From Hydrotalea flava (GTDB lineage: Bacteria > Bacteroidota > Bacteroidia > Chitinophagales > Chitinophagaceae): a stretch of 64,000 nt of DNA. Shown here in pieces: positions 9,196-18,663 of the stretch. Where the stretch lies: positions 62,001 through 126,000 of the forward strand of contig NZ_LUHG01000039.1 of the NCBI RefSeq assembly GCF_001623405.1. The letters run 5' to 3'. Each line of letters begins with the position of its first letter. Within the stretch, counting starts at the first letter, position 1. A program made the translations under genes and the position numbers. The notes under the pieces were generated by a model that saw only the letters and a program-made list of their open reading frames with translations, did not search any database and was not told the origin of the DNA.

Positions 9196-9225
9196 TCTGT
9201 AAATATGAATAAGACCTTACTTTTG
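9196..9225 (+). promoter_or_regulatory. Candidate promoter of ychF
   Basis: TACTTTTG (9218-9225) matches TAnnTTTG. TCTG at 9196-9199, 18 bases upstream, is the same weak -33-like tetramer seen before pdhA. The ychF ATG is about 77 bases downstream. The rest of the 245-base gap shows no ORF or hairpin I can defend. Confidence 0.4.
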
Positions 9226-9302
9226 CGGCTTAATAGAACAAATTACTTTGCTGTAATTAAACCTGTTCGGGAGCAGTTACAGTTATACTAAAACAAAAAA
9301 CA

Positions 9303-10406
9303 ATGGCTTTACAAGCAGGAATTGTAGGATTACCCAACGTAGGAAAATCAACTTTATTTAATGCCGTTACCAACAGTGCCAAGGCGCAGGCCAGCAATTA
9401 TCGGTTTTGCACCATTGAACCCAATGTAGGTTTGGTAGATGTACCCGATGAACGTTTACAACATTTGGCCGCTTTGGTAAATCCCAATAGAATTGTACCC
9501 ACACAGGTAGAAATAGTAGATATTGCAGGTTTGGTAAAAGGCGCCAGTAAAGGAGAAGGCCTAGGTAATAAATTTTTAGGCAATATTCGCGAAGTAGATG
9601 CGATTATACACGTTATCCGTTGTTTTGAAGATGAAAATGTTTTGAGAGAAGAAGGCGCCATTAACCCTGTTTCAGATAAAGAAATTATAGATACAGAACT
9701 ACAATTAAAAGATTTAGAAAGTGTAGAGAAAAAAATTCAGAAAACGGAAAAGTTGGCTCGTGTAGGTTCCGAAACCAAAGCGCAGGCAGAATTAAAAACG
9801 CTTTTACAATGTAAAGCACATTTGGAACAAGGCAAAAGCATACGTTCATTACAACTTTCAAAAGAAGAAAAAACAGCTATTGATGATTTGTTTCTTTTAA
9901 CCGATAAACCGGTATTGTATGTAGCCAATGTAGATGAAGCCAGTATGCACACCGGTAACAAATACTCTGACATTTTGCTGAAAGCAGCCAATGAAGAGGG
10001 TGCTCAGATGATTATTATGAATAATGCAATTGAAGCCGACATTGCAGCCATGGAATCGGCAGATGACCGCCAGTTATTTATGGAAGAATACCATATGAAA
10101 GAACCTGCTTTAAACAGATTAATTCAAAGTGTATATAAACTTTTAAATCTGGAAACTTATTTTACGGTAGGCGTGCAAGAAGTAAGAGCATGGACCATAC
10201 ATGTGGGCTGGAAAGCCCCACAGGCCGCCGGAGTAATACACAGCGATTTTGAAAAAGGGTTTATTAAAGCTGAAGTAATTGCATATGAAGATTTTATAAA
10301 ATACGGCAGCGAAGCAGCCTGTCGCGATAATGGCAAACTAAGAATTGAAGGCAAAGAATACATTGTTAAAGATGGTGATATTATGCACTTCCGGTTTAAT
10401 GTATAA
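9303..10406 (+). CDS. ychF: Redox-regulated ATPase/GTPase YchF (OLA1)
   Basis: This 367-residue Obg-family P-loop NTPase binds ribosomes and prefers ATP. Walker A is GLPNVGKSTLFNAVT at residues 8-22. The switch region begins NYRFCTIEPNVG, G3 is DIAGLVKGAS, and an unusual G4 around NVDEAS is typical of YchF. A coiled-coil insert (about residues 125-190) and the C-terminal TGS domain ending in EYIVKDGDIMHFRFNV complete the family architecture. It stands alone on the plus strand. Confidence 0.97.
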   Translation: MALQAGIVGLPNVGKSTLFNAVTNSAKAQASNYRFCTIEPNVGLVDVPDERLQHLAALVNPNRIVPTQVEIVDIAGLVKGASKGEGLGNKFLGNIREVDAIIHVIRCFEDENVLREEGAINPVSDKEIIDTELQLKDLESVEKKIQKTEKLARVGSETKAQAELKTLLQCKAHLEQGKSIRSLQLSKEEKTAIDDLFLLTDKPVLYVANVDEASMHTGNKYSDILLKAANEEGAQMIIMNNAIEADIAAMESADDRQLFMEEYHMKEPALNRLIQSVYKLLNLETYFTVGVQEVRAWTIHVGWKAPQAAGVIHSDFEKGFIKAEVIAYEDFIKYGSEAACRDNGKLRIEGKEYIVKDGDIMHFRFNV

Positions 10407-10488
10407 CCCATCAATCAAATACAAATACAGCTTCTAAATGCTTTCTTAAAATGAAAGTATTTGTTGTGATGTTTAGTACATTTGAATA

Positions 10489-11631
10489 ATGCAAACCAAT
10501 ATTTCAATTTGGGAAAAAGATAGTTTTTTTGCACCACAGGATATTATTATTGTGGGCGGTGGTTTAATGGGATTATGGAGTGCCATTACTTTGAAAGAAA
10601 AAAAACATTCCCTTCGCATTACCATACTTGAAAAAAATATTACTCCCTTAGGTGCCTCTACCAGAAATGCAGGTTTTGCCTGCTTTGGCAGTCCAACCGA
10701 ATTATTGCATGATGCGCAAACATTAGGCGAATCGACCATGTTATCCATTACAGAAAAACGTTTTAAGGGAATAGAAAAAATTACACACTACTTTCCAAAA
10801 CATGAAATTGAATATGACCCCTGTGGTGGTTATGAATGCATTACTAATGCTCAATTTAAGCCCGATACAATTCATGATAGTATTGCCTATCTCAACCAAT
10901 TACTTGCCCCAATTACCGGAACAAAGCATACTTTCATTAGAAATGATGCTGCACTGTCAACATTAGGCTTACAACATTTTGATGCCCTGATTCAAAATAA
11001 AATGGAAGCCGGATTACACAGCGGAAAATTAGTACAAGCATTACAAATGGAAGCCGTAAGTATGGGCGTACAAATACTAAGTGGTATTGAAGTAACGAAT
11101 TGTTTGCAACAAAACAACGGCGTGCAGTTGCACACCCATCAAAAAATTGTATTTACTGCTGAGAAGGTTTTGTTGTGTACCAATGCATTTTCAAATACCA
11201 TTGCAACAGGACATACCATTCCCGTAAAAGCCGGAAGAGGACAAATTATACTCACCTCACCCATACAAAATTTACCATTGCACGGTACTTTTCATTTTGA
11301 TGCCGGATTTTATTACTGGCGCAATTTGGGCAACCGTATTTTACTCGGAGGTGCCAGAAATAAGGCTTTTGAAGAAGAAACAACTACCTCACTTACTACT
11401 TCTGCTACCATACAAACTGCTTTGGAAGATTTTTTGAAAACACATTTGCACCCTTCCATTCATTATACCATTGAACAAAGATGGAGTGGTATTATGGGCT
11501 TTACCGTCAACCATTTACCCTACATTCATTTTATAGAACCCAATATTTTAGCTGCTATTGCCTGCAATGGTATGGGAGTTGCTTTAACACCCATCATTGC
11601 AGAAGAGGTTGCTGATAGGTTCATACAATGA
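10489..11631 (+). CDS. FAD-dependent oxidoreductase, DAO family
   Basis: This 380-residue flavoprotein of the D-amino-acid oxidase / glycine oxidase group has a dinucleotide-binding motif DIIIVGGGLMGLWSAI near the N-terminus, then TRNAGFACFG, which matches the STRNAGG substrate-side motif. A C-terminal FAD contact region reads CNGMGVALTPIIAEEVAD. It probably oxidises an amine or amino acid, but nothing here fixes the substrate. The signal-less N-terminus suggests a cytoplasmic enzyme. The glutaminyl cyclase gene follows about 50 bases later and may be co-transcribed. Confidence 0.85.
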   Translation: MQTNISIWEKDSFFAPQDIIIVGGGLMGLWSAITLKEKKHSLRITILEKNITPLGASTRNAGFACFGSPTELLHDAQTLGESTMLSITEKRFKGIEKITHYFPKHEIEYDPCGGYECITNAQFKPDTIHDSIAYLNQLLAPITGTKHTFIRNDAALSTLGLQHFDALIQNKMEAGLHSGKLVQALQMEAVSMGVQILSGIEVTNCLQQNNGVQLHTHQKIVFTAEKVLLCTNAFSNTIATGHTIPVKAGRGQIILTSPIQNLPLHGTFHFDAGFYYWRNLGNRILLGGARNKAFEEETTTSLTTSATIQTALEDFLKTHLHPSIHYTIEQRWSGIMGFTVNHLPYIHFIEPNILAAIACNGMGVALTPIIAEEVADRFIQ

Positions 11632-11680
11632 AACTAATCCATTCAACATACTTTTCTATTCAAAAAACGAAACCATTATA

Positions 11681-12550
11681 ATGAACATTTCAGAAAAAAA
11701 TTTTTTAAAAAAAAATATTCGGTTGATGCGCCCAATCAGTATTGTATTGTTCAGTATTTTGCTGTTTTTTACAGCATGCCATAATAAAAACGAGAAAGAA
11801 AATACCTATCTCACTACTCCTTCCATTCCATCGCTTTCTTATAAAATCATTAGCGTATTGCCGCATGATACTGCTTCCTTTACCGAAGGATTAGAGTTTC
11901 ACAACGGCTATTTGTATGAAAGTACCGGCGACCCTGATTATGCAGGAAGAAGTAAATTGGCAAAAATAAATACTACAACAGGTAAGGATGAACAGAAAAT
12001 TATTTTAGCACCCGCCTATTTTGGAGAAGGCATTACATTATTGAATGGAAAAATTTATCAGCTTACTTATAAAGAACAAAAATGTTTTGTATATGACGCC
12101 GCTACTTTTAAAAAATTAAAAGAATTTACTTATCAGGGTGAAGGCTGGGGTATGACCAATGATGGAAAATATTTAATTATGGATAATGGCAGTAATGAGT
12201 TGATTTATCGCGATCCGGAAACTTTTAATATTGTAAAAACCGTGCCTGTTACCGGTGTTCCAAAAGATTATAACGGACATGATGTTTTCATTAATGAGTT
12301 GGAATATGTAGATGGTTTTATTTATGCCAATTTATATACCATGGATTTTGACCAATTGGTAAAAATTGATCCTGCAACCGGTAAGGTAATGGGTATTTTG
12401 AATTTAAACGGATTGTTGGAACGTTATGCCCCACCTGCCGAAACCTCAAAACGTGATGTACTGAATGGCATTGCATACGATAATGCCAATAAAACATTTT
12501 ATATAACAGGAAAATACTGGCCTAAATTATTTGCCATCCAAATTCAATAA
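11681..12550 (+). CDS. Glutaminyl-peptide cyclotransferase, lipoprotein
   Basis: This is a beta-propeller glutamine cyclotransferase (plant/bacterial type), which converts N-terminal glutamine of exported proteins to pyroglutamate. Family blocks are TEGLEFHNGYLYESTG, YFGEGITLLNGKIYQLTY, GEGWGMTNDGKYLIMDNG and LNGIAYDNANKTFYITGKYWPKLF. The N-terminus has a hydrophobic segment ending FFTAC, a lipobox, so the enzyme is probably anchored in the envelope. The start is ATG 11681, with ATG 11726 (MRPISIVLF) also possible. The longer frame from 11597 would overlap the upstream gene and precede the signal sequence, so it was rejected. Confidence 0.88.
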   Translation: MNISEKNFLKKNIRLMRPISIVLFSILLFFTACHNKNEKENTYLTTPSIPSLSYKIISVLPHDTASFTEGLEFHNGYLYESTGDPDYAGRSKLAKINTTTGKDEQKIILAPAYFGEGITLLNGKIYQLTYKEQKCFVYDAATFKKLKEFTYQGEGWGMTNDGKYLIMDNGSNELIYRDPETFNIVKTVPVTGVPKDYNGHDVFINELEYVDGFIYANLYTMDFDQLVKIDPATGKVMGILNLNGLLERYAPPAETSKRDVLNGIAYDNANKTFYITGKYWPKLFAIQIQ

Positions 12551-12557
12551 CATCATA

Positions 12558-13349
12558 CTACAATCGAATTGGGATATTGCAGCTTTTTAAATATTTTTTT
12601 AAATCGGGTATCCCCATTTCTTTGAAATGAAAAATACTGGCGGCCAGCGCAGCATCTGCATGTGCATGGTTGAACACTGCTTCAAAATGTTGCATGGTGC
12701 CACCACCGCCACTGGCAATTACCGGTATAGGTAATGCAGTACTGAGCTGTTTGGTAATATCCAAAGCAAAACCTTTTTTAGTGCCGTCGTTGTTCATAGA
12801 GGTTAATAAAATTTCGCCGGCACCGGCATTATATGCCTGCTGAGCCCATTCCATACAAAGCATTGCTGTTTTAGTGCGGCCGCCATTCAAATAAACATAC
12901 CATTGTCCATCAGCCTCCTGCTTTGTATCAATTGCCAGCACCACAAACTGACTACCAAATTCATTGGCTAATTGTGTAATTAAATCAGGTTGTTTAAATG
13001 CAGCTGTATTTACTGAAACCTTATCAGCACCATTGTGCAGTAATATGGATGCATCATCAATAGAACTTACTCCACCGCCCACTGTAAATGGTATATTGAT
13101 ATGTTGTGCAATTCGGTTGGCTAATTCTTTAAACGTTTTGCGTTTTTCAACAGTTGCCGTAATGTCTAAAAAAACCAATTCATCAGCTCCCTGTTGTGCA
13201 TAAAAAGCACCAAGCTCAACAGGATCACCGGCATCACGAATCTGCTCAAAATGAATTCCCTTTACGGTGCGGCCATCTTTAATATCTAAACAGGGAATAA
13301 TACGTTTGGTTAAGCCGGATAATATGGGTGGGTTATTTTTTGTTTCCAT
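12558..13349 (-). CDS. hisF: Imidazole glycerol phosphate synthase, cyclase subunit
   Basis: HisF is the (beta-alpha)8 cyclase half of IGP synthase. It takes ammonia from HisH and converts PRFAR to imidazole glycerol phosphate and AICAR. The first catalytic Asp lies in [15 protein letters not shown] and the second in VLAIDTKQ. The phosphate-binding [10 protein letters not shown] and [13 protein letters not shown] loops are present. It has 263 residues, slightly longer than usual because of a short N-terminal extension before GLTKRIIPC. It overlaps hisA by one base (TAATG) and is the last gene of the trp-his operon. hisIE, which usually follows, is absent here. Confidence 0.96.
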   Translation of the reverse strand: METKNNPPILSGLTKRIIPCLDIKDGRTVKGIHFEQIRDAGDPVELGAFYAQQGADELVFLDITATVEKRKTFKELANRIAQHINIPFTVGGGVSSIDDASILLHNGADKVSVNTAAFKQPDLITQLANEFGSQFVVLAIDTKQEADGQWYVYLNGGRTKTAMLCMEWAQQAYNAGAGEILLTSMNNDGTKKGFALDITKQLSTALPIPVIASGGGGTMQHFEAVFNHAHADAALAASIFHFKEMGIPDLKKYLKSCNIPIRL

Positions 13350-14074
13350 TAAAATGATGCATTAAAATGAACCAAATCGTTCAATGTTATTTTATTTTCG
13401 TAAATAGCTTTACCTACAATGGCACCGCTGCAACCTATTGCTTTTAAATCAACCAAATCCTGCAATTCACTAACACCCCCACTGGCAATTAACTGCAGGT
13501 TGGGTAATGCTGCAATCAGGTTTTTATATAAATCAATAGCCGGCCCTTGCATTCTGCCATCCTTACTTACATCGGTACAAAAAATTTGCTGTACACCCAA
13601 TGCAAGATAGGTGGCCATAAAATCTTTTACGGGTACATCGGTGGTTTCCAACCATCCATGAATGGCAATGCATCCGTTTTTTACATCTGCCCCCAATAAA
13701 AATTTAGCAACGCCAAATTGCTGTAACCATTCTACAAACAATTCCTTGTTCTTCACTGCTATACTTCCTACAGTAACCAATGCAGCTCCTGATTCTAAAA
13801 CCACTTGTACATCGTGTGTGGATTTAACACCACCGCCAAAATCAATTATTAAACCGGTTTCGGTAGCTATGGTTTCCAGCACTTTCCAGTTGGAAACTTT
13901 ACCCATTTTTGCACCATCCAAATCAACCAGATGTAACCGTTGAATACCGGAAGATTCAAACATTTTGGCAACCTCTAAAGGATTTTCATTATAAATTTTT
14001 TTCTGATCATAATCGCCTTCCGTTAATCGAACGCATTTTCCATCTATAATATCAATGGCGGGAATAATTTGCAT
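13349..14074 (-). CDS. hisA: ProFAR isomerase
   Basis: HisA is the 241-residue (beta-alpha)8 enzyme that opens the ribose of ProFAR to give PRFAR. The catalytic Asp pair sits in [17 protein letters not shown] and [15 protein letters not shown]. The phosphate grippers are IDFGGGVKS and [10 protein letters not shown]. It lies 10 bases after hisH and is fused end to end with hisF (one-base overlap). Its homologue TrpF, which does the same Amadori chemistry on tryptophan intermediates, lies in the same operon. Separate genes show that neither enzyme needs to be bifunctional here. Confidence 0.96.
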   Translation of the reverse strand: MQIIPAIDIIDGKCVRLTEGDYDQKKIYNENPLEVAKMFESSGIQRLHLVDLDGAKMGKVSNWKVLETIATETGLIIDFGGGVKSTHDVQVVLESGAALVTVGSIAVKNKELFVEWLQQFGVAKFLLGADVKNGCIAIHGWLETTDVPVKDFMATYLALGVQQIFCTDVSKDGRMQGPAIDLYKNLIAALPNLQLIASGGVSELQDLVDLKAIGCSGAIVGKAIYENKITLNDLVHFNASF

Positions 14075-14084
14075 AGAATGACTT

Positions 14085-14672
14085 TTATAATGCGATGAAA
14101 TTTTTTAAAATCTTTTCCCCAATCTGTGCGCTTTTTTCAGCATGAAACTGTACACCATAAAAATTATTTTTATGGATAGCTGAAGCATAGGGTTGTATGT
14201 AATTGGTTATAGCAATAGCATACTGATTATGTGGAACATAATAGCTGTGTACAAAATAACAATAACTTTCTTCAGGTACATCTCGCATAAGCTGTGATGA
14301 TAAATGATAAATGGTATTCCATCCCACCTGTGGTATTTTAAGCATTGCATCAATTTCAAATTTTTTTACCGGCTCATCAAAAACCCCTAAACATGTTGTA
14401 TTATGCTCTTCCGAATATTTACAAAGCAATTGCATACCTACACATATACCCAATACAGGTTGTTTCAATTTGGGAATTAGAAGATGCAAATTATTTTGCT
14501 GCAAACTTTTCATGGCACTGCTTGCCTCTCCTACTCCGGGGAAAATAATTTTATCTGCACTCAGAATGGTTGCATGATCATTAGAGAGTATGGTTTCAAT
14601 ACCAATTCTTTCCAGCGCATACCGCACACTTTGAATATTGCCTGCATTGTATTCAATAATTACAACTTTCAT
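14085..14672 (-). CDS. hisH: Imidazole glycerol phosphate synthase, glutaminase subunit
   Basis: HisH is the class I glutamine amidotransferase that feeds ammonia to HisF. The nucleophile Cys lies in PVLGICVGMQLL, with the oxyanion PGVGEASSAM nearby. The His-Glu pair is in VQFHAEKSAQIG, where the more usual HPEKS reads HAEKS. The 195-residue length is normal. It follows trpA by 49 bases with no terminator or separate leader between them, so the his genes appear to be read from the trp transcript. Confidence 0.95.
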   Translation of the reverse strand: MKVVIIEYNAGNIQSVRYALERIGIETILSNDHATILSADKIIFPGVGEASSAMKSLQQNNLHLLIPKLKQPVLGICVGMQLLCKYSEEHNTTCLGVFDEPVKKFEIDAMLKIPQVGWNTIYHLSSQLMRDVPEESYCYFVHSYYVPHNQYAIAITNYIQPYASAIHKNNFYGVQFHAEKSAQIGEKILKNFIAL

Positions 14673-14721
14673 GAATGCTAACTATTTATGGTATAAAAAA
14701 CAATTTTCACGCTCAAAAAAA

Positions 14722-15492
14722 CTATTTGATGATGTTTTGTAAAAAGTTTTCTGTGCCGGTTTCAATATCAACTGAACCCGACAAAGCCTTAATATAAGCA
14801 CTACCTATAATGGCACCATTGCAGTACTTACAAGCAGCAATAAATGTTGCATGGTCTTTTATGCCAAATCCAACCATAATTGGATTTTTTAAATGCATTT
14901 GCTGTAAGTTTTGCAAATATTTTTCTACTTCTGCAAAATTTTTATCATTTCCTGTGGTTGCAGATGAACTAACTGCATATAAAAATCCTGAACTTAATGC
15001 ATCTAATTTTTTGATTCTCGTTTCAGAGGTTTCAGGGGTTATTAAAAAAATAAAATCTAAACCATATTTTTTTATCATGGCTCCGTACATGGTTTCAAAT
15101 TCGTATTCCGGTAAATCGGGGAGAATTAATCCATCTACACCCACTTCCACAGCTTTTTGGCAAAAAGCTTCAAAGCCATATTGTAAAATTGGATTCATAT
15201 AACCCATTAAAATAATGGGCACATGAATGGTGTTTCGGCAATCCTTCAATTGTTCAAATAATACCTGAATGGTCATGCCATTTTGAAGTGCAATACTGCT
15301 GCTTTCCTGAATAATGGGGCCATCAGCTAATGGATCACTGTAAGGCATACCCAACTCAATTAAATCTGCACCGTGGTTTTGTAAAGCCTGCATTACTGTT
15401 AAAGTACTATTTAATTCAGGATAGCCGGCCGTACAATACACATTGAGTACATTGTTTGATTTTTTTAAGAATACCTCTGTTATTCTACTCAT
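14722..15492 (-). CDS. trpA: Tryptophan synthase, alpha subunit
   Basis: TrpA cleaves indole-3-glycerol phosphate to indole, which tunnels to TrpB. The catalytic Glu and Asp lie in LIELGMPYSDPLADGPIIQESS. The phosphate site includes VGFGIKD and NGAIIGSAYIKAL. Its 256 residues are normal. Its ATG overlaps the TGA of the acetyltransferase gene by four bases (ATGA), so the acetyltransferase between trpB and trpA is translationally coupled to it. Confidence 0.96.
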   Translation of the reverse strand: MSRITEVFLKKSNNVLNVYCTAGYPELNSTLTVMQALQNHGADLIELGMPYSDPLADGPIIQESSSIALQNGMTIQVLFEQLKDCRNTIHVPIILMGYMNPILQYGFEAFCQKAVEVGVDGLILPDLPEYEFETMYGAMIKKYGLDFIFLITPETSETRIKKLDALSSGFLYAVSSSATTGNDKNFAEVEKYLQNLQQMHLKNPIMVGFGIKDHATFIAACKYCNGAIIGSAYIKALSGSVDIETGTENFLQNIIK

Positions 15493-15944
15493 ATAGAAAA
15501 ATCTTTTTGCATGTATAATTTTATTGGATCGTTTGTGGAAAAAATCATAAAACCTAATTGCTGATACAATTTTTGTGCTCCGGTATTTAAATACAATACT
15601 TCTAATGCTACTTTCTTTTTAAGCGCTGTTGCTTTAATACACTGTTGATTAATTAAGGTTGTACCAATTTTTTTATTCTGAAATAAGGGATGAATGTATA
15701 AACTACTGATGAAAATTTTTTCTGTATCTTCTGCAATTTCTATGGTACCAATGGATTGATTTTGCCATTCAATGATCTGTGTTTGTTCGGGAAGAAAATT
15801 ATCCCGATGAAACTGCTGTTGAATGACTTCATCCCATCCCCATATTGCATGTACATAATCATACAGCACTGTTTTTTTTAATTCATAAAAGAAAGCACTG
15901 TCGTTGATTGTTGCCTGCCTCAGATTCAATTGATGAACATCCAT
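15489..15944 (-). CDS. GNAT-family N-acetyltransferase inside the trp operon
   Basis: This 151-residue GNAT protein has a middle part IFISSLYIHPLFQNKKIGTTLIN that gives the acetyl-CoA-binding motif A (here Q-N-K-K-I-G). The C-terminal motif B is LEVLYLNTGAQKLYQQLGF. The acceptor substrate is unknown. It sits 20 bases after trpB and overlaps trpA by four bases, so it is expressed with the tryptophan genes. That suggests a role near tryptophan or an intermediate, but this is only context. A passenger gene captured between trpB and trpA is the alternative. Confidence 0.88.
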   Translation of the reverse strand: MDVHQLNLRQATINDSAFFYELKKTVLYDYVHAIWGWDEVIQQQFHRDNFLPEQTQIIEWQNQSIGTIEIAEDTEKIFISSLYIHPLFQNKKIGTTLINQQCIKATALKKKVALEVLYLNTGAQKLYQQLGFMIFSTNDPIKLYMQKDFSI

Positions 15945-15964
15945 CCTTTTAATTCTTTAAAAAA

Positions 15965-17179
15965 TTAAGCATTTATTTCCATTGCCTGCATGTAAGTAGA
16001 TAAATCTTTATCCCCTCTCCCACTTAAACAAATCACAATAACATCGGTGGGTTTAAAATGCATTTGATGCAATGCTGCAAAAGCATGTGCAGTTTCCAAT
16101 GCAGGAATAATGCCTTCCAATTTACTTACTTCAAATGCCGCTTTTAAAGCTTCTTCATCTGTTGCACTTAAAAATGTAGCTCTTCCGGTTTTATATAAAT
16201 GAGCATGTAAAGGACCTATTCCAGGATAATCTAATCCGGCTGAAATGCTATGTGGCTCTACCACTTGTCCGTCAATGGTTTGCATCACTAAACTTTTACT
16301 ACCATGCAAGATACCCGGTTTACCCAATTGTGTGGTAGCAGCACTCATGCCACTGTTAATACCATGCCCTGCAGCTTCTACAGCAATTAACTGTACAGCA
16401 GTATCTTCCAGAAAATGATAAAATGCACCCGCTGCATTACTGCCACCTCCTACACAGGCAATAACATGCGTTGGTAATTCGCTTCCGGTTTTTTCTTTTA
16501 ACTGCCATCTTGTTTCTTCACTGATAATGCTTTGGAAACGAGCCACCATGTCAGGATAAGGATGCGGACCAACAACACTGCCAATTACATAATGGGTATC
16601 GTTTGGATGATTAATCCAATCGCGAATGGCTTCATTGGTTGCATCTTTTAATGTTTGGCTGCCACTGGTGGCCGGAACCACTTTTGCACCCAGCATTTGC
16701 ATACGGGCAACGTTAGGGGCCTGACGTTCAATATCTTTTACACCCATATACACAATGCATTCCAAGCCTTTTAAAGCACAAACAGTTGCTGTGGCAACAC
16801 CATGCTGACCGGCGCCCGTTTCGGCAATAATTCTTTTTTTACCAAGGCATTGAGCCAGTAATACCTGCCCAATGGCGTTGTTAATTTTATGAGCACCTGT
16901 ATGGTTTAAATCTTCTCTTTTTAAATAAATGTTTGTTTTGAATTGTGCACTGAGGCGTTCGGCCAAAAATAGTGGCGATGGTCTGCCCACATAATCACGT
17001 AGCAATTGATTGTATTCTTTAACAAAAGATTTTTCCTGCATAATATCTAAATACCTGCTTCGCAATTCTTCCACATTTCTGTGTAACATTTCTGGAATAT
17101 AAGCACCACCAAACATTCCGAAATAACCATTTGCATCGGGATGTGTAAATGACTGGTTTTGTGTTTTTTCAGTTATCAT
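15965..17179 (-). CDS. trpB: Tryptophan synthase, beta subunit
   Basis: TrpB is the PLP enzyme that condenses indole with serine to make tryptophan. The PLP lysine is in [15 protein letters not shown]. Other family blocks are [18 protein letters not shown], the phosphate loop [12 protein letters not shown] and the C-terminal [13 protein letters not shown]. Its 404 residues match TrpB1, the form that pairs with TrpA. It begins 15 bases after trpF ends. Confidence 0.97.
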   Translation of the reverse strand: MITEKTQNQSFTHPDANGYFGMFGGAYIPEMLHRNVEELRSRYLDIMQEKSFVKEYNQLLRDYVGRPSPLFLAERLSAQFKTNIYLKREDLNHTGAHKINNAIGQVLLAQCLGKKRIIAETGAGQHGVATATVCALKGLECIVYMGVKDIERQAPNVARMQMLGAKVVPATSGSQTLKDATNEAIRDWINHPNDTHYVIGSVVGPHPYPDMVARFQSIISEETRWQLKEKTGSELPTHVIACVGGGSNAAGAFYHFLEDTAVQLIAVEAAGHGINSGMSAATTQLGKPGILHGSKSLVMQTIDGQVVEPHSISAGLDYPGIGPLHAHLYKTGRATFLSATDEEALKAAFEVSKLEGIIPALETAHAFAALHQMHFKPTDVIVICLSGRGDKDLSTYMQAMEINA

Positions 17180-17194
17180 AAAAAAAATTTAGAA

Positions 17195-17833
17195 TTAAAT
17201 ATTAGTAACCTCATTTACAAATTCCTGCACCAAAGCTAAGTTTTTTATACCCGGTGCAATTTCAAAGCGACTGTTAATATCAACCGCAAACAAATCTTTC
17301 GCAACCGGATCCTGCATAAATTCGGCTAATTGGTGTACATCTTCCGGCTGGATGCCACCACTTAAAAAAAATGGTTTTCGAATAGATAAACCTTTCAGCA
17401 TACTCCAATTAAACTTTTTTCCGGTACCTCCATAGCCAACACCTTCTGTATCGAATAAAAACATATCTACTACATCCTGATAATCTTTAATTTTCCAAAG
17501 CACATTATCTTGTTCACTCATTCTAAATGCTTTAACAGTGGTAGCATAGTTGGATAGATTTTCGCAAGTACGTGGACTCTCATCGCCATGTAATTGTACC
17601 AGATACAAACCACAATCATCTACCATTTTTAAAACGGTATCTTCTTTTTCATTCACAAAAACACCGACTTTATTGATATTACCTTTTACTTTTTTAATAT
17701 TGTCGGTAGTATTGGTGTTCAAAACATAACGTGGACTTTTGGGGTAAAAAATAAATCCACAAAAATGTATACCCCAGTCGTTTAACTGACGCACCTGATT
17801 CATATCTGTCATACCACAAACTTTTACCCGCAT
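17195..17833 (-). CDS. trpF: Phosphoribosylanthranilate isomerase
   Basis: TrpF does the Amadori rearrangement of phosphoribosylanthranilate. The general-base cysteine is in VKVCGMTDMNQV at the N-terminus. VQLHGDESP, the catalytic Asp in MFLFDTEGVGYGGTGKKFNW, and FLSGGIQPEDV are all typical. Its 212 residues are normal. The start overlaps the end of trpC by 10 bases. A separate TrpF with its own HisA in the same operon rules out the PriA-type shared isomerase. Confidence 0.95.
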   Translation of the reverse strand: MRVKVCGMTDMNQVRQLNDWGIHFCGFIFYPKSPRYVLNTNTTDNIKKVKGNINKVGVFVNEKEDTVLKMVDDCGLYLVQLHGDESPRTCENLSNYATTVKAFRMSEQDNVLWKIKDYQDVVDMFLFDTEGVGYGGTGKKFNWSMLKGLSIRKPFFLSGGIQPEDVHQLAEFMQDPVAKDLFAVDINSRFEIAPGIKNLALVQEFVNEVTNI

Positions 17834-18615
17834 AATTCAGAGTTTAGCTGATGAACAAATTGTGTAAATGCAATTCCCGGAGATGTATGTTTCATAAAAT
17901 TTTCTCCCATTAAAAATCCTTTAAAACCCGCCAATTTTAATTGTTGAATACTTTCAATACTTGAAATACCACTCTCGGTAATTGCAATTTTATCATCAGG
18001 TATTTTGGCAATTAAATGGAGAGATGTTTGAATGTTTACTTCAAATGTTTTTAAATTTCTGTTGTTTACGCCTACCATATCTACTTCTGCACAAATATGC
18101 TGCAGTTCCTCTGTACCATGAATTTCTAATAACACTTCTAAGCCTAATTGTTTAGCAACGGTTGCCAATTCTTTTACCTGTTGTGGTGTTAAGCAAGCAG
18201 CAATCAGCAAAATAACATCGGCACCAATGGCTTTGGCTTCATAAACCTGATAAGCATCTATCATAAAATCTTTTCTTAAAATAGGAACAGGTTGAATGCG
18301 TGCCTGTTGCAAATCTTTGAACGAGCCACCAAAAAAAGATGCATCTGTTAATACAGATATGCCGGCTGCATATTTTGCATAAGCATTTGTAACTGTTACT
18401 ACATCGGCGGTAACATTGATGATTCCTTTTGAGGGCGATTTACGCTTAAACTCGGCAATAATACCACTGGTATTGCCATTTTGTAAAATTGATTTTAATG
18501 AAATGGTATTGCGATTAAAAAACGGCATTTGTTGTAATTCGGCAATAGCTGTTTGCTGTTTTGCCAAGGCAACTTCGGTTTGTTTTGTTGCGACAATTGT
18601 TTCTAAAATATTCAT
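17824..18615 (-). CDS. trpC: Indole-3-glycerol phosphate synthase
   Basis: TrpC closes the indole ring, giving indole-3-glycerol phosphate. The active-site lysine lies in IIAEFKRKSPSKGII. A second lysine is in PILRKDFMIDAYQVYEA. GVNNRNLKTFEVN and AITESGISS are further family blocks. Its 263 residues are normal and it is not fused to TrpF. It starts about 48 bases after trpD and overlaps trpF at its end. Confidence 0.96.
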   Translation of the reverse strand: MNILETIVATKQTEVALAKQQTAIAELQQMPFFNRNTISLKSILQNGNTSGIIAEFKRKSPSKGIINVTADVVTVTNAYAKYAAGISVLTDASFFGGSFKDLQQARIQPVPILRKDFMIDAYQVYEAKAIGADVILLIAACLTPQQVKELATVAKQLGLEVLLEIHGTEELQHICAEVDMVGVNNRNLKTFEVNIQTSLHLIAKIPDDKIAITESGISSIESIQQLKLAGFKGFLMGENFMKHTSPGIAFTQFVHQLNSELCG

Positions 18616-18663
18616 TGCATTTTATATTATTCCACTAATGATACACATTATTTCTACCTATGA

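Noticed and set aside
11597-11680. Longer start of the glutaminyl cyclase at 11597
   Set aside because: It would overlap the upstream oxidoreductase and put 28 residues before the signal peptide; ATG 11681 fits better.
14673-14721. Possible his leader peptide or promoter between trpA and hisH
   Set aside because: Only 49 bases, no His-rich ORF, no stem with a T-run.
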